Source of the DNA: Aquificaceae bacterium
GTDB taxonomy: Bacteria; Aquificota; Aquificia; Aquificales; Aquificaceae
Direction: 5' to 3'
Assembly (NCBI GenBank): GCA_026981975.1
Contig: JALSHV010000011.1
Location: forward strand, 1-64,000
Length of the DNA: 64,000 bases
Each line of letters begins with the position of its first letter. Position 1 is the stretch's first letter. Made by a program: the position numbers and the translations under genes. Below are positions 1 through 11,689 of the stretch, piece after piece. The notes below the pieces were generated by a model. It was not told the origin of the DNA. It did no database searches and saw only the letters and a list, made by a program, of their open reading frames with translations.

Positions 1-22
1 TCACCCTCCCCAAGAGTAATTC

Positions 23-925
23 ATGAATATAGTTTTTATGGGAACTCCGGATTTTGCACTTCCTTCTTTTATTAAAGTAAAAGAAAGATTCGGTGTATCC
101 GCCGTTATAACCCAACCACCTCGTCCCGCAGGTAGAGGCATGAAAAAAGTCCACCCTCCTCTAAGGGAGGTGGCTCTGCGCTTTAACACTCCCGTGTATC
201 AACCAGAAACTAAAAAAGATCTGGAGTCTTTGATTGAATATCTTTCCCCCGACTGTATAATTACAGTAGCTTACGGCAGAATACTTTCCCCTAAAATTCT
301 CGCCGTTCCTCCTTATGGAGTTTTAAATCTTCACGCTTCCCTTCTTCCCAAATACAGAGGTCCAGCACCTATTCAACGCGCTCTTATGGCTGGAGAAAAG
401 ATAACGGGAAATACAGTTTTTCTGGTTAACGAAAAAATGGATTCGGGAGATATTCTCTTACAAGAAACCGTTTCTGTAAGAGAAGAAGACAATTTTGTAA
501 GTCTTTCGCAAAAGTTGGCATTGCAGGGAGCGGTTCTTCTGATAAAAGCTCTTGACCTGTGGTTTAAGGGCAAAATTAAACCAATACCCCAAAAAGAGGA
601 AAAAGCCACCTACGCTCCCCCTATAAGGAACGAAGAATTTAAGATTTGCTGGAAAGCTTCCGCTGAAAGTGTTCGTGATAGAATAAGAGGGCTTTACCCT
701 AATGCTTATACGTTCTTCAGAGGAAACAGGATAAAAATTCTTAAAGTTAGAGTGGTAAAAGGCATGGGAGATCCGGGTGAGATTTTAGGAGATAAAACAT
801 TTACAGTCGCCTGTGGGAAAGGAGCAGTAGAGATTCTTGAGCTTATATCACCGAAAGGGAAGAAAATAAAAGGTGAAGATTTTATCAGAGGGTATAATCC
901 TCAAAGAGGGGAACTGTTAAAATAA
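23..925 (+). CDS. fmt: Methionyl-tRNA formyltransferase
   Basis: Formylates the amino group of initiator Met-tRNA using 10-formyl-tetrahydrofolate, in the cytoplasm. The 300-residue length is normal for the family. The N-terminal Rossmann-type domain starts with [13 protein letters not shown], and the formyltransferase signature [17 protein letters not shown] lies at about residues 90-107, with the conserved DSGDIL stretch near residue 140. The C-terminal third matches the Fmt-specific OB-like domain. A stop (TAA, bases 17-19) just upstream could end a preceding gene that is otherwise outside the window. The Shine-Dalgarno sequence is weak. The next gene follows after 4 bases, so the two are probably co-transcribed. 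Confidence 0.95.
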   Translation: MNIVFMGTPDFALPSFIKVKERFGVSAVITQPPRPAGRGMKKVHPPLREVALRFNTPVYQPETKKDLESLIEYLSPDCIITVAYGRILSPKILAVPPYGVLNLHASLLPKYRGPAPIQRALMAGEKITGNTVFLVNEKMDSGDILLQETVSVREEDNFVSLSQKLALQGAVLLIKALDLWFKGKIKPIPQKEEKATYAPPIRNEEFKICWKASAESVRDRIRGLYPNAYTFFRGNRIKILKVRVVKGMGDPGEILGDKTFTVACGKGAVEILELISPKGKKIKGEDFIRGYNPQRGELLK

Positions 926-929
926 ACAC

Positions 930-1814
930 ATGGAGGACAAATTCAACAGAATAGTTCTTCTTACAGAAAGGTATCTGAATCAAATATTCGGATCCATAAG
1001 GGTTTACAGGGAAGACAGTGAATTTTTAATACCTTGGGGATCTACTGTTATAAACGTTGAAGTGCAATCTCAAAAAGGTGAGTGTTTTTTAAGTATAAGT
1101 TCACCTGTAGCTTTAAAAGTAAAACCAGAGAAAGAACTTATGAGATTCCTTCTTATGGAAAACAATTCCCTTACAATGTGTTCTTTTTCAGTAGAATTTG
1201 AAAAAGGATTACTTGATATAGTTTTAGGAACAAAAATAAAATTTGATTTTATAAATAAAGAGCTTTTGAGTTATGTAACAATAAATATAGGTAATCTTGC
1301 AAACGAATACTGCAAGGAAATAATAGCTGTTTTCGGAGGACTTTCTTTTAAAAATTATATAGAAAAAGAAAAACTTAAAAGCACTTTCAAAGGAGAAGAG
1401 AAAATTCTTCACGATATATTTGAACTGGAAGGAATAAGATTAGCTCTTGAACTTTACAGATCTCCAGAACATAACAGCTATTTTATAATTGGTAAAGTAG
1501 AAAATACAAATCATATATTTCTAAAAGCTGAGAGAAGAAAAGATATCCAAGAAGTTTTTGACTTTCTTGAAAAAATCAAAAGATATATCCTTTTAAAGGA
1601 TATACCAGCTCTGAAGAAAAACCTCAGACACTATGAACTTGAAGAACATTTTGTTTACAAAATACTTGCCAGCAAAGAAAAGAACAAAACAGAAAAGCTA
1701 AAAAAGATTGAAAAAGAAATAAACTTCCTTACAGATCTCCTTATGAAAGGAGAAATCTCCCATGAGGAATACAAAAAAAGAATCTCGGATATTGAAAGAC
1801 TTATTGATTTGTAA
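930..1814 (+). CDS. Unknown protein, possible YbjN/secretion-chaperone-like fold with coiled-coil tail
   Basis: Function not recognised. The 294-residue product has no signal peptide or membrane segment. Residues 1-130 alternate beta and helix in a way that recalls the YbjN/Tir-chaperone fold (for example the stretch ending in [15 protein letters not shown]), but this is a weak resemblance. The last 45 residues are strongly charged and read as a coiled coil ending in [19 protein letters not shown], similar to SHOCT-type oligomerisation tails. It sits between fmt and flhA, 26 bases before flhA, so it may be read with the flagellar cluster. Confidence 0.75.
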   Translation: MEDKFNRIVLLTERYLNQIFGSIRVYREDSEFLIPWGSTVINVEVQSQKGECFLSISSPVALKVKPEKELMRFLLMENNSLTMCSFSVEFEKGLLDIVLGTKIKFDFINKELLSYVTINIGNLANEYCKEIIAVFGGLSFKNYIEKEKLKSTFKGEEKILHDIFELEGIRLALELYRSPEHNSYFIIGKVENTNHIFLKAERRKDIQEVFDFLEKIKRYILLKDIPALKKNLRHYELEEHFVYKILASKEKNKTEKLKKIEKEINFLTDLLMKGEISHEEYKKRISDIERLIDL

Positions 1815-1840
1815 TTATCCAGATCCTGGAGGAAACTTCT

Positions 1841-3886
1841 GTGAGAACTAAGGAAAGCTGGGTAATCTTAGCTTTTATAATAATACTCAGTGCAATAATT
1901 ATTCCCATACCCGCTTTTCTACTGGACATTCTCCTTGCGACGAGCATAACGTTTTCCTTAGCTGTTTTAGTGCTTACTTTCTTTGTAAGGACACCTCTTG
2001 AACTGAGTTCGTTTCCCACAATTCTTTTGATAGGAACTCTTTTGAGACTTTCCCTAAACATTGCCGCAGCCCGGAGGATTCTCCTACACGGACACGAAGG
2101 AACTCATGCAGCAGGGCACATCATAGAAGGCTTCGGCACTTTTGTAGTAGGTGGAGATGTTGTAGTAGGGATAATCGTATTTCTAATATTTATAGTCATT
2201 AACTTCATTGTGATAACAAGAGGAGCTGAAAGGATATCCGAAGTAGCAGCTCGCTTTACCTTAGACGCTATGCCCGGTAAACAGATGAGTATAGACGCAG
2301 ATCTAAATGCGGGATTAATAACAGAAGAAGAAGCTCGCAAGAGAAGAGAAAGACTGGAAAGAGAAGCCTCCTTTTACGGAGCTATGGACGGTGCCAGTAA
2401 GTTCATAAGAGGAGACGCGGTAGCAGCTTTGATAATACTTTTCCTGAGTTTAATAGGAGGTCTACTGGTAGGAATAGTGTTTAAAGGCTTAGACTTTACC
2501 ACAGCCTTGAATACCTATACGTTGTTAACAGTAGGAGAAGGATTAGCTTCTCAGATTCCCGCTTTACTTTTGTCCACTTCCGCGGGACTTATTACTACAA
2601 AAGGAGCTTCAACAGAAGAGGTGGGAAGTGCAATAGCGGAAGAGTTTTCCAAAGAACCGAAAGCTCTTCTTTTCTCCGCTCTTCTCTTGGTTTTCATAGG
2701 AGTTATTCCCGGTCTTCCGAAAGTCCCTTTTTTTGCAATGGCAAGTCTTTTGGGAGGTCTTTACTATCTTCTGAATAAAAGCCTAAAGGAAAGACAGATA
2801 AAAGAACTTGAAAAGCTTGTAGAGGAACAAAAAGAAGAGCAGAAGAAAAGGGAGGAAAGTGAAGAAGAACTCCTACCACAGCCAGATCCTATTACTATGG
2901 AAGTAGGATACGGATTAATCCCTTACGTAGATGAAAGCCAAGGAGGAGATATACCTCAGAGAATAAGGACAATGAGGAAACAAATAGCTCAGGAATTCGG
3001 AATAATAGTTCCTTTAGTTCACATTAGGGATAACCTAAGACTAAATCCGAATCAATACAGAATACTCATCAAAGGTATAGAGACTGACAGTTATGAAATC
3101 ATGCCCGGTTACCATTTAGCGGTGGATTTGGGGACCGCTAAAGGAAAATTGGAAGGTATAGAAACAAAGGATCCTGCTTTTAAGTTAAAAGCTTATTGGA
3201 TACCTTCTGACAAGAAAGATGAAGCTCAAAGCAAGGGTTACATGGTAGTTGATATCAGCACCGTCATTATAACTCACATTTCAGAAGTAATAAAGAGGAA
3301 TCTTCATGAACTCTTAGGTAGAAATGAAGTAATAGAACTTATAGATAGACTATCAAAAAAATATCCTAAGGTAGTGCAGGATATAGTTCCAGAGCAAGTT
3401 CCTATTTCAGTAATTCACAGGGTTCTTCAAAACCTTTTAAGGGAAAGCGTTCCTGTTAACGATATGCTGACAATTCTGGAAACTCTTGCCGATTATATAG
3501 AACAAACAAAGGATCCAGATACTCTCACCGAATACGTGCGTCAAAACCTATCCAAAAGAATAACAGGAATGTATTTGACAGATGGAATTCTTTACGCCTT
3601 AGCTCTTTCTCCTAAGGTAGAAGCTAAGCTTATGCACATGATAAACGAAGGCAAAGAGGACGAGTTTATAGATACGGTTCTTAACAAACTTTACAGAAAA
3701 ATATCTTCGGAAATAGAAAAATTTGCACAATTTCAAGCTAACCCTGTTATCCTGACTTCCGCTAATCTCAGAAGGTATATAAGGAAAACCCTTGAACCCT
3801 ATCTGCCCCAATTGGCTGTTCTGTCCTATAATGAACTTGAAAAGCAGATAAATATGAAGATATTAGGATTGATAGATGAGGACTGA
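1841..3886 (+). CDS. flhA: Flagellar export gate protein FlhA
   Basis: FlhA forms the nonameric export gate of the flagellar type III secretion apparatus in the inner membrane. The first 300 residues hold about eight hydrophobic helices and the conserved FHIPEP-family cytoplasmic loop, with [19 protein letters not shown] near residues 145-165. The C-terminal cytoplasmic domain (about 350-681) binds export substrates. At 681 residues it has family length. It starts with GTG behind a good Shine-Dalgarno (GGAGGA). Its 3' end overlaps flhF by 11 bases, indicating translational coupling. Confidence 0.97.
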   Translation: MRTKESWVILAFIIILSAIIIPIPAFLLDILLATSITFSLAVLVLTFFVRTPLELSSFPTILLIGTLLRLSLNIAAARRILLHGHEGTHAAGHIIEGFGTFVVGGDVVVGIIVFLIFIVINFIVITRGAERISEVAARFTLDAMPGKQMSIDADLNAGLITEEEARKRRERLEREASFYGAMDGASKFIRGDAVAALIILFLSLIGGLLVGIVFKGLDFTTALNTYTLLTVGEGLASQIPALLLSTSAGLITTKGASTEEVGSAIAEEFSKEPKALLFSALLLVFIGVIPGLPKVPFFAMASLLGGLYYLLNKSLKERQIKELEKLVEEQKEEQKKREESEEELLPQPDPITMEVGYGLIPYVDESQGGDIPQRIRTMRKQIAQEFGIIVPLVHIRDNLRLNPNQYRILIKGIETDSYEIMPGYHLAVDLGTAKGKLEGIETKDPAFKLKAYWIPSDKKDEAQSKGYMVVDISTVIITHISEVIKRNLHELLGRNEVIELIDRLSKKYPKVVQDIVPEQVPISVIHRVLQNLLRESVPVNDMLTILETLADYIEQTKDPDTLTEYVRQNLSKRITGMYLTDGILYALALSPKVEAKLMHMINEGKEDEFIDTVLNKLYRKISSEIEKFAQFQANPVILTSANLRRYIRKTLEPYLPQLAVLSYNELEKQINMKILGLIDED

Positions 3887-5015
3887 GAAGATAATAGTCA
3901 GCTCCTTGCAGGAGGCAGTGGAGGAGTTAAAAAGATCCTACGGAGAGAATGCTGTGGTTCTTTCTTCAAGAGTAATAAAAAGAAGAAAATGGTGGTTTTT
4001 CCCCTTTCTTACCACTACATTACTTGAAGTAACCATAGGAATTCCGGAAAATGAAAAGGATTTTAAAGAGGAGTTAAGTGAGAAGTTAAAAGTTTACGAA
4101 GAACTTCAACATCTTAGGGATACTCTCAGTAAAGTTATAAAGAACATTCAAACTGCAGAGGAGAAAGATCAAAATCAACAAGAACACAGCGAAGAGTTTT
4201 CACTTAGAGCGCAAAGGATATTGTCCCGTATGGTTTATAGAGGAGTCAGAAAAGAAATAGCGAAAAAGCTCATAGAAGAAGCTTGCGGATTTGATATAGA
4301 ACTGGGTAAACTGGATTTCAAAGAAGACGTATACAGATCTTTAACAGACAGCTTTGAGAAGAATATATCTGTAGAAGGAAATAAAATTATAGAACAAACT
4401 CCTAAGGTAATTGTATTAGTAGGACCTACAGGAGTAGGGAAAACTACAACGATAGCTAAGCTCTCTTATCTCTTTAAAAGAGCGGGTAAGAAAGTGGGAG
4501 TTATAACTCTTGACAGTTACAGAGTAGGAGCTGTGGAACAGCTCAGATCCTTTATAAAGATAATGGAATTACCTTTTAAAATAGCAGATTCTCCTGAAGA
4601 GTTTTTAAAAGGAATAAAAGAAATGAGCAACAGAGATGTTATCTTTGTAGATACAGCAGGCAGAAGTCATCATGATAAATTAAAACTCAATGAACTTAAA
4701 CCCTTTCTGGAAAGTTGTGAAGCCAGTATATATTTAACTTTAAGTGCTAACCTATCGGAACCGGTTATGTATGAAGTTATAATGCAATTTAGTATCTTTC
4801 CCATTAAAGGGCTCGTATTTTCAAAGCTGGACGAGACTTCTTATCCCGGAAATGTAATAAACGTAGCTTACAGAACACAGTTACCTATACTGTGCTTCAC
4901 TACAGGACAAACTGTTCCCGACGATATAGTCATGGCGGACTACGGATACATCACAAAACTGATGTTAGAGGAGAAACATGAATTTGAATCAGCAGGCAAT
5001 TCACCTGAAGCATAG
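3876..5015 (+). CDS. flhF: Flagellar biosynthesis GTPase FlhF
   Basis: SRP-type GTPase that sets flagellar position and number, usually at a cell pole. The B/N region (1-170) is followed by the G domain: P-loop [14 protein letters not shown] at about 184-197, [13 protein letters not shown], then DTAGR and the SKLDE specificity motif near the end. The 379-residue length is typical. It overlaps flhA upstream and fleN downstream, in the order seen in polar flagellates. No intergenic promoter is visible, so expression probably comes from upstream. Confidence 0.96.
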   Translation: MRTEKIIVSSLQEAVEELKRSYGENAVVLSSRVIKRRKWWFFPFLTTTLLEVTIGIPENEKDFKEELSEKLKVYEELQHLRDTLSKVIKNIQTAEEKDQNQQEHSEEFSLRAQRILSRMVYRGVRKEIAKKLIEEACGFDIELGKLDFKEDVYRSLTDSFEKNISVEGNKIIEQTPKVIVLVGPTGVGKTTTIAKLSYLFKRAGKKVGVITLDSYRVGAVEQLRSFIKIMELPFKIADSPEEFLKGIKEMSNRDVIFVDTAGRSHHDKLKLNELKPFLESCEASIYLTLSANLSEPVMYEVIMQFSIFPIKGLVFSKLDETSYPGNVINVAYRTQLPILCFTTGQTVPDDIVMADYGYITKLMLEEKHEFESAGNSPEA

Positions 5016-5814
5016 GGAAGGTGCTTCAGAAAGCACCAGATACATAGCTATAGCGAGTGGGAAGGGAGGTGTGGGTAAAACTGTTCTTTCCCTTAGCGTA
5101 GGAAAGTGTCTTGCGGACAGTGGAAAAAAGACACTAATAATAGATGCTGATTTTGGGCTTAGTAACGTTCATCTTATGCTGGGAATAACTCCTTCAAAAA
5201 ATCTCGTTCACTTCTTCTTAGGAGAAGCTACTTTTGAAGATATTGTGGTTCGCGTTAACGAAAATCTGTCTTTTGTTTCAAGTGGTAACGGCATTTACGA
5301 GTTAGTTAAACTGCCTAAGGATCAAATTCTTTCCCTTGTAAAAAGATTACAAGAGCTGGCAGAAGACAACTACTCTTACGTTATCTTTGATACCCCGCCG
5401 GGTATACACGATGATACCCTTACCGTTGTATCCTCAGTTGACTTTCCTCTTGTAGTAACAACTCCAGAACCCACAGCGGTAGCGGACGCTTACGCACTTA
5501 TAAAGATAATAAACAAGGAAAATCAACTTGAGAAATTCTACCTTGTTGTTAACAAAGTAGAGAACAATCATGAAGCGATAAAGGTTTATGAGAGTATAAA
5601 ACTACTTACAGAGAAATACACCACAGCCACCCTGACCTTTGTGGGATCAATTCGTTATAGAAAGAACCTTATTAGGAAGATCATAGAACAGGATCCCTTT
5701 GAAAAAGGGTTTATAGAAGATGTGTATAATATTCTTGCTAGTATGGATACTGAAGTAAAACCCCGCAAGCTTAGCTTTTGGGACAGTTTACTCTCAAGGC
5801 TATTGAGGAGATGA
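4978..5814 (+). CDS. fleN: MinD-like flagellar number regulator FleN/FlhG
   Basis: ParA/MinD-family ATPase that works against FlhF to limit flagellar number. The deviant Walker A motif IASGKGGVGKTVLSLSVG is at about residues 23-39, followed by IIDADFGLSN and the switch-like IFDTPPGIHDDT. The C terminus ends in a basic, possibly amphipathic segment (SFWDSLLSRLLRR), which fits a membrane-binding helix as in MinD. The gene starts inside flhF (38-base overlap) behind GAGGAG. Confidence 0.94.
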   Translation: MNLNQQAIHLKHREGASESTRYIAIASGKGGVGKTVLSLSVGKCLADSGKKTLIIDADFGLSNVHLMLGITPSKNLVHFFLGEATFEDIVVRVNENLSFVSSGNGIYELVKLPKDQILSLVKRLQELAEDNYSYVIFDTPPGIHDDTLTVVSSVDFPLVVTTPEPTAVADAYALIKIINKENQLEKFYLVVNKVENNHEAIKVYESIKLLTEKYTTATLTFVGSIRYRKNLIRKIIEQDPFEKGFIEDVYNILASMDTEVKPRKLSFWDSLLSRLLRR

Positions 5815-6518
5815 AAAATCCTTATACCTACACAGAAAAAGAAAGAGAAGAACTCATTTTAAAATACCTCCCTCTTGTAAAGAGCATAGCTTTTACTATT
5901 AAAAGACATCTACCTCCCACAATAGATGTAAGAGATTTAATGGGACACGGGATAATTGGACTTATAAAAGCTCTTGAAAAGCTGGACACTCAGAGAAATC
6001 CGGAGAGTTATCTTAGAATAAGAATACGTGGTGCCATATACGATTATCTAAGAAGTCTTGACTTTGGTAGTAGAAGAATAAGGGAGAAGGAAAAAAAGAT
6101 AAAAGAAGCTCTCAAATATCTAACAGAAAGCTTAGGAAGGGAACCCACTGATGAGGAAATTGCAGAGTATTTAGGAGAAGAAGTGGACAGCCTTCAACAC
6201 GATCTTAATAAAATATCCTTTTCCTACATACTGAACCTTGAAGATATTTTCACTGAAGAAAAAAGAAGCTATGAAGAAGTCATAGGATCAAAAGGAGAAA
6301 ACGTAGAGGAACAGGTTGTAAAAAAAGATCTCATAGAAAAACTAAAAAAAGCCATAGAAAAGCTTGATGAAAGAGAAAAGCTGGTTATACAGTTGATTTT
6401 TTACGAAGAGTTGCCTTTAAAACACGTAGCTGAAATCTTGAACTGTTCCATTTCTCGTGTTTCTCAAATAAAAGGGGAAGCGATAGAAAAACTGAAAAAG
6501 CTTATGAAGGATTTTTAG
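5811..6518 (+). CDS. fliA: RNA polymerase sigma-28 factor FliA
   Basis: Sigma factor for late flagellar genes. Region 2 (LILKYLPLVKSIAFTI then DLMGHGIIGLIKAL and RGAIYDYLRSLD), region 3 and region 4 (LVIQLIFYEELPLKHVAEIL plus the helix-turn-helix SISRVSQIKGEAIEKL) are all present in about 235 residues. I chose the ATG at 5811, which overlaps the fleN stop as ATGA. An in-frame TTG at 5778 would add 11 residues but has no ribosome site. It overlaps the convergent hemH by 17 bases. Confidence 0.95.
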   Translation: MKNPYTYTEKEREELILKYLPLVKSIAFTIKRHLPPTIDVRDLMGHGIIGLIKALEKLDTQRNPESYLRIRIRGAIYDYLRSLDFGSRRIREKEKKIKEALKYLTESLGREPTDEEIAEYLGEEVDSLQHDLNKISFSYILNLEDIFTEEKRSYEEVIGSKGENVEEQVVKKDLIEKLKKAIEKLDEREKLVIQLIFYEELPLKHVAEILNCSISRVSQIKGEAIEKLKKLMKDF

Positions 6519-7452
6519 CAGAATTTCTTACTAATTCGGCTAACGCTTTTATGAAAGTAGGATGTGTTCTTAAAGTGGGAATCCTCACATAATCTTCCAC
6601 ACTGAGTTCTTTTGCTAATTTTCTGTATTGAACGTCAAGTTCATACAGAGTTTCCAAGTGTTCACAGACGAAGGAAACAGGTATCACAGCGAGTTTTCTC
6701 ACACGTCTGTGCGCCAAGCTCCTTATAAGATCTTCAGTTGTAGGCTGAAGCCATTTCACAGGACCGAGCTTGCTTTGATATCCAAGACTGTAAGGAACTT
6801 TTGGAAAGTGTTTCATTATAAGTTTAACTGTTTCTTCAGTTTGAATTTGATAAGGATCTCCCTCTTTTATTACATACATAGGTAAGCTATGAGCAGAAAA
6901 CAGAAAATAGTAATCTTCCCAATTAGAAAGATTTTCTTTTATATTTTCCACCATAGCCTTTATATACAGTAGAAAGTTATGATAGCTTTCTATTTTCCTT
7001 ACAGGCACTTTAGGGAAATTACTTTTCCTGTAAACTCTGAAAAACTCCCTTAAGGAAGATCCTGTAGTGGTTTTGCTGAATTGTGGATACATTGGAAGAA
7101 GAATTATTTCCTTTATTTTTTCTTTAAACAACTCTTTTAAAGCTTCTTCCGTTAGAGGATGCCAGTATCTCATTGCTACAATAACTCTGTATTCACTGCC
7201 GAGCAATTCAGAAAGAGCCTTAGCTTGCTTTTCAGTCTGCTCTCTCTGAGGCGATTTGCCTCCTATCATTTCATAGTAGCCCCTTACTTTCTTTTCTCTT
7301 ACTCTGGAAATAACCCACGCCATAAGTTTTTGAAAAGGCAATCTGAATATATCAGGATCTGAAAAAAGATTGTAAAGGAAAGGTTGTATAGCAAATAAAC
7401 TGTCAGGTCCTCCCATACTCAGTAAGATGACACCGATTTTTCCCTCCTTCAT
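6502..7452 (-). CDS. hemH: Ferrochelatase
   Basis: Inserts Fe2+ into protoporphyrin (or coproporphyrin), the last or near-last step of heme synthesis. The start GVILLSMGGPDS is the canonical N terminus. The catalytic-site segment FSAHSLPMYVIKEGDPY holds the metal-binding His, and SFVCEHLETLYELD holds the conserved Glu. At 316 residues it is the short bacterial form without the C-terminal Fe-S cysteine cluster of animal enzymes. It is divergent from mnmE and convergent with fliA. Confidence 0.95.
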   Translation of the reverse strand: MKEGKIGVILLSMGGPDSLFAIQPFLYNLFSDPDIFRLPFQKLMAWVISRVREKKVRGYYEMIGGKSPQREQTEKQAKALSELLGSEYRVIVAMRYWHPLTEEALKELFKEKIKEIILLPMYPQFSKTTTGSSLREFFRVYRKSNFPKVPVRKIESYHNFLLYIKAMVENIKENLSNWEDYYFLFSAHSLPMYVIKEGDPYQIQTEETVKLIMKHFPKVPYSLGYQSKLGPVKWLQPTTEDLIRSLAHRRVRKLAVIPVSFVCEHLETLYELDVQYRKLAKELSVEDYVRIPTLRTHPTFIKALAELVRNSAKNPS

Positions 7453-7484
7453 AACCTCAAGGCTTATATTTTAAATAACTACCT

Positions 7485-8831
7485 ATGAGAGATCCCATAG
7501 TTGCAATAGCAACTCCCTACGGTAGAAGTGCCATAGGTGTAATAAGACTTTCAGGGAAAAACGTTCTTAACATAGCTAAGAAATTCTTCAAAGGAAAATC
7601 CACGATAAAGCCCCGCTATGCTCACTACGGCATATTTACAGATCAAAAAGGAAATACCTTAGATGAAGTTGTTCTTGTATACTACAAAGCTCCCAACAGC
7701 TACACAGGTGAAGATATGATAGAAATTTCTTTTCATGGAAACCCTCTTATTCTTAAAAAAGCTTTGGAAGTTTTTATCTCCGCGGGCTGTAGATTAGCAG
7801 AACCGGGTGAATTTACCAAAAGGGCTTTTCTCAACGGTAAGATGGATTTAACCCAAGCGGAGGCGGTTGCTGAACTCATATCCGCGCAAACGGAGCTTGC
7901 AAGGCAAACAGCTATCAAACAGCTTCAAGGAGAACTTAGTGCCTATATAAAACCCTTAAGAGAAAATTTACTTGAACTGTGCACGTTACTTGAAGCAGAT
8001 ATAGAGTTCTCTGAAGAAGATATACCTTCTATAAGCAGTTCAGAAATAATAAACAGACTTGAAGAAATCTTAAAAACGCTAAGAGAACTTCTTAAAACAG
8101 CTAAAACCGGTAAGCTAATAAGAGAAGGTTTAAAATTGGCTATAGTAGGAAAACCTAATGTGGGAAAATCTTCCTTGTTTAACGCTCTTTTAAAAGAAGA
8201 AAGATCTATAGTAACGGACTTGGAAGGAACTACAAGAGATTATATAGAGGAAACTGTCAATCTAAGAGGTATTCCAGTAATTCTTACTGATACAGCAGGA
8301 ATAAGGAAATCTTCAGATCCAGTAGAACGCTTAGGAGTGGAGAGAAGTAAAAGGAAAATTCAAGACGCCCACGTGATTCTTTTTGTAGTAGATGGGTCTT
8401 CAACCCTTACGGAGGAAGATTTCACCGTTTATGAAGAAGTTAGAAACAAAAACTGTATAGTGGTGGTAAACAAATGCGATCTTGGAATTTGCATACCTCT
8501 TGAAATTTTTGATGGACATTCTATAATAAAGGTGAGTGCAGTCAAGGGATATGGATTAAAGAACTTAGAGGAAGAAATTCTAAAAAAAGTTGGAGCGTTG
8601 GTGGAAGAAAGTTCAAGCATATATATATCGGTAAGGCATGAAGAGCTTCTCAAGAAGTCCAAGGGAATTCTTGAGGAACTTAAAGACAGACTTAAGAAGG
8701 AAGAAGTAAGTCCTGAAATAGCTATGCTTTATGTAAGAGAAGCCTTTGATTATCTTGGAGAAATTATAGGAGCGGTTGCTGTTGAGGATATTTTAGAAAA
8801 AATATTCTCAAAATTCTGTATAGGAAAGTAA
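7485..8831 (+). CDS. mnmE: tRNA uridine-34 modification GTPase MnmE
   Basis: With MnmG it makes the (carboxymethyl)aminomethyl group on wobble uridine of tRNA. The N-terminal tetrahydrofolate-binding domain ([21 protein letters not shown]) is followed by a helical region and the inserted G domain: P-loop [14 protein letters not shown] near 221-234, [16 protein letters not shown] and NKCDL. The extreme C terminus is FCIGK, the family CxGK motif carrying the catalytic Cys. There is no Shine-Dalgarno before the ATG. Confidence 0.97.
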   Translation: MRDPIVAIATPYGRSAIGVIRLSGKNVLNIAKKFFKGKSTIKPRYAHYGIFTDQKGNTLDEVVLVYYKAPNSYTGEDMIEISFHGNPLILKKALEVFISAGCRLAEPGEFTKRAFLNGKMDLTQAEAVAELISAQTELARQTAIKQLQGELSAYIKPLRENLLELCTLLEADIEFSEEDIPSISSSEIINRLEEILKTLRELLKTAKTGKLIREGLKLAIVGKPNVGKSSLFNALLKEERSIVTDLEGTTRDYIEETVNLRGIPVILTDTAGIRKSSDPVERLGVERSKRKIQDAHVILFVVDGSSTLTEEDFTVYEEVRNKNCIVVVNKCDLGICIPLEIFDGHSIIKVSAVKGYGLKNLEEEILKKVGALVEESSSIYISVRHEELLKKSKGILEELKDRLKKEEVSPEIAMLYVREAFDYLGEIIGAVAVEDILEKIFSKFCIGK

Positions 8832-8848
8832 TTCTCAGGGAGGAAAAG

Positions 8849-10135
8849 ATGCAGGAATTGCAAGAAAAAAAGATCTATACCCTTGAAGAACTTAAAAGAC
8901 TTACACTTCAGGAACTTCAAAAGTTGGGAAAAGATATTGGACTTACAAGAACTACAGGTCTTAAGAAAGAAGAACTTATAGAGAGAATCTTAGACGCCCA
9001 AGCGAAAGACGGTGGACTTGTATTTGTTAAAGGAGTCCTTGAGATACTGCCGGAAGGTTACGGCTTTATGCGAAGTAGTCAAAACAACTACATGCCCAGT
9101 TGGGAAGATGTTTACGTTGCTCCTTCTCAGATAAAGAAGTTCGGTCTGAGAACAGGGGACACAATCGTAGGCTTTGCAAGACTTCCGAAGGAAAACGAAA
9201 AGTATAAGGCTCTAATAAAAATGGAAGCTGTAAACGGATTGAATGCTGATCCGGATACTCTTAGATCCCGTCCGCTTTTTGATAAACTAACACCCTTTCA
9301 CCCCACGGAAAAGTTTAAACTTGAATACAGCCCTAAGGAACTTTCAACAAGAGTTATAAGCTTAGTAGCTCCTATAGGAAAAGGACAGAGAGGTATGATA
9401 GTAGCACCTCCAAAGGCTGGGAAAACTGTTCTTCTACAGAAAATTTCAAGAGCTTTGATAGAAAATCACCCTGAAGTTCATCTGATAATACTGTTGATAG
9501 ACGAAAGGCCTGAAGAAGTTACAGAAATGAGAAGAATAGTAGGTGACGGTGCGGAAGTAGTAGCTTCCACCTTTGACGAACCTCCAGAAAGGCACATGCA
9601 GGTAGCTGAATTGGTTATAGAAAAAGCGAAAAGACTCGTAGAACTCAAGCAAGATGTAGTTATACTACTTGACTCCATGACAAGGTTTGCAAGAGCTTCA
9701 AATGCTGTAACCCCTCCAACAGGTAGAGTTCTATCGGGAGGCATAGAAGCCACCGCTTTACAAAGACCTAAGAAATTCTTCGGAGCTGCCAGAAATATAG
9801 AAGAAGGAGGCTCTTTAACCATAATAGCTACCGCTTTAATAGAGACCGGTTCCAGAATGGACGATGTAATATACGAAGAGTTCAAAGGAACGGGAAATAT
9901 GGAAATACATCTTGATAGAAGACTTATGGAAAGGAGAGTCTTCCCCGCCATTAATATAGAAAAATCGGGAACAAGAAAAGAGGAGCTATTGGTGGAAGAG
10001 TGGGAACTTCAAAGAATGTGGGTTTTAAGAAAATTCCTTGCTACTATGGATCCGGTGGAAGCTATGGAATTCCTATTGGATAAGCTAAAAAGATTCAGAA
10101 CTAATACTGAGTTTCTAAAAGCGATGAATGCGTAG
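8849..10135 (+). CDS. rho: Transcription termination factor Rho
   Basis: Hexameric RNA-dependent ATPase that ends transcription at unstructured C-rich RNA. The N-terminal Rho_N helices ([15 protein letters not shown]), the cold-shock-like RNA-binding domain ([15 protein letters not shown]), Walker [20 protein letters not shown] and Walker [15 protein letters not shown] are visible. The 428-residue length is normal. It has a good ribosome site (GGGAGG). It matters for this genome because several convergent gene pairs lack room for intrinsic terminators. Confidence 0.98.
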   Translation: MQELQEKKIYTLEELKRLTLQELQKLGKDIGLTRTTGLKKEELIERILDAQAKDGGLVFVKGVLEILPEGYGFMRSSQNNYMPSWEDVYVAPSQIKKFGLRTGDTIVGFARLPKENEKYKALIKMEAVNGLNADPDTLRSRPLFDKLTPFHPTEKFKLEYSPKELSTRVISLVAPIGKGQRGMIVAPPKAGKTVLLQKISRALIENHPEVHLIILLIDERPEEVTEMRRIVGDGAEVVASTFDEPPERHMQVAELVIEKAKRLVELKQDVVILLDSMTRFARASNAVTPPTGRVLSGGIEATALQRPKKFFGAARNIEEGGSLTIIATALIETGSRMDDVIYEEFKGTGNMEIHLDRRLMERRVFPAINIEKSGTRKEELLVEEWELQRMWVLRKFLATMDPVEAMEFLLDKLKRFRTNTEFLKAMNA

Positions 10136-10167
10136 TATAATAACCTTTTACATTATGGAGGTAAAAA

Positions 10168-10368
10168 ATGAAAAAAGGCATACACCCGGAGCTTAATCTT
10201 ACAAATTTTGTATGCGGTTGTGGCAACAGTTTTACACTACTTTCCACTAAAAAAGGAACAGTTCACATAGAAGTGTGTAATCACTGCCACCCTTTTTATA
10301 CAGGAAAACTAAGGTTAAAACCCTTCTTCCTTGAAATAAAATCCGCCAGAAATAAGAAGGGAGCTTGA
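10168..10368 (+). CDS. rpmE: 50S ribosomal protein L31, zinc type
   Basis: Small protein of the large subunit that bridges the subunits. It has 66 residues. CxC (CGCGNSF) and [10 protein letters not shown] provide the cysteine set of the zinc-binding (C+) form. It is preceded by a strong GGAGG and lies between rho and prfA, a common bacterial order. Its stop codon overlaps the prfA start as TGATG. Confidence 0.96.
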   Translation: MKKGIHPELNLTNFVCGCGNSFTLLSTKKGTVHIEVCNHCHPFYTGKLRLKPFFLEIKSARNKKGA

Positions 10369-11453
10369 TGCTCAAAAAGGAGTTGGTTGAAAAGTTAAAC
10401 AAACTGGCGGATCGCTATAGGGAATTAGAAAAGGAACTTTCAAAGCCGGAAGTTTTACGGAATATAGAGAAATATAAAGAACTATCACGTGAACACAAAG
10501 AGCTAACGGAAGTCTGTGAGACCTATAGAGATTACAAGAAAACTCTTGAGGAAATAGAAAATGTAAAGAAACTCCTCAGGAGTGGAGAAGAAGATATAAA
10601 GCAGTTAGCGCAGGAAGAACTGGAAAATCTTCAAAAAAAGATAAAAAACCTGGAGAAAAAACTTAAAATTCTCCTTATTCCTAAGGATCCTAACGATTCT
10701 AGAAATGTAATTCTTGAAATCAGAGCGGGAACCGGTGGAGAGGAAGCAGCCCTTTTCGCAGCAGATCTTTTTAGAATGTATCAGAAATACGCTGAAGAAA
10801 AGGGTTGGAAAGTTAATATACTGCACAGTAACAGAACAGGACTGGGGGGTTTTAAAGAAATTATAGCTCTTATAGAAGGCGAAGGTGCATACTCAAGATT
10901 GAAATACGAAAGCGGAGTTCACAGAGTCCAGCGGATTCCGGTGACAGAATCAGGAGGTAGAATACACACTTCAACAGCCACAGTAGCTGTTTTGCCGGAA
11001 GCTGATGAGACTGATGTGGAAATAAATCCACAAGATTTAAGGATAGAAACCTTCAGAGCCTCCGGCGCTGGCGGACAGTATGTAAATACTACGGAAACAG
11101 CTGTAAGAATAACCCATATACCCACTGGAATTGTAGTTTCTTGTCAAGATGAAAGATCACAATTTCAGAACAAACAGAAAGCTTTAAAAATCCTTTATGC
11201 AAAACTCAAAGATTATTACGAAAGAAAAAAACAACAGGAAATAGCCCGTGAAAGGAAAGAACAAGTAGGAACAGGCGAACGCTCAGAAAAAATAAGAACT
11301 TATAACTTTCCCCAAAACAGGGTTACTGATCACAGAATAAATCTAACCCTTTATAAACTTCAGGAAATTTTAGAAGGTAAACTGGACGAAATAATAGATC
11401 TTTTAAGGGCAAGGGAATTAGAAGAAAAGCTGAAGTTAGCTCCTACTACTTAA
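10368..11453 (+). CDS. prfA: Peptide chain release factor 1
   Basis: Recognises UAA and UAG and triggers peptide release. The peptidyl-tRNA hydrolysis motif GAGGQYVN (GGQ) is present, as is the stop-codon-reading PVT tripeptide ([12 protein letters not shown]), which marks RF1 rather than RF2. The product is 361 residues from the ATG at 10368, which overlaps the rpmE stop as TGATG behind AAGGGAG. A TTG one codon upstream is less likely. Its stop overlaps the stop of the convergent minE by 4 bases. Confidence 0.97.
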   Translation: MLKKELVEKLNKLADRYRELEKELSKPEVLRNIEKYKELSREHKELTEVCETYRDYKKTLEEIENVKKLLRSGEEDIKQLAQEELENLQKKIKNLEKKLKILLIPKDPNDSRNVILEIRAGTGGEEAALFAADLFRMYQKYAEEKGWKVNILHSNRTGLGGFKEIIALIEGEGAYSRLKYESGVHRVQRIPVTESGGRIHTSTATVAVLPEADETDVEINPQDLRIETFRASGAGGQYVNTTETAVRITHIPTGIVVSCQDERSQFQNKQKALKILYAKLKDYYERKKQQEIARERKEQVGTGERSEKIRTYNFPQNRVTDHRINLTLYKLQEILEGKLDEIIDLLRARELEEKLKLAPTT

Positions 11454-11686
11454 TTGCTTTTAAAGGGGATACTTATCCACAACTCTTCTCTTTCTTCCTC
11501 GTTTCTCTTTATGGTAACATCTATACCCGCTGCATCAAATTGAGGATACTTTGAAAACAGGGATATTAAATCTTCCTTTAGCTTTTCAACCATGTTAGGA
11601 GGTAGCCCTTGTCTCTCATAACTGAGAACAAGCATCAATCTCTGTTTCGCCACATCTTTACTTTTTCGTTTAAAGAAGGATAACAA
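11450..11686 (-). CDS. minE: Cell division topological factor MinE
   Basis: Stimulates MinD ATPase and drives Min oscillation. It has 78 residues. The N-terminal [17 protein letters not shown] is the MinD-activating segment, and the C-terminal region forms the dimerising topological-specificity fold. It is the last gene of a minC-minD-minE run, 3 bases after minD. Confidence 0.93.
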   Translation of the reverse strand: MLSFFKRKSKDVAKQRLMLVLSYERQGLPPNMVEKLKEDLISLFSKYPQFDAAGIDVTIKRNEEEREELWISIPFKSN

Positions 11687-11689
11687 GAT

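Noticed and set aside
9478-9951. 157-codon minus frame inside rho
   Set aside because: Shadow of a conserved gene with strong codon bias; no homology and no ribosome site.
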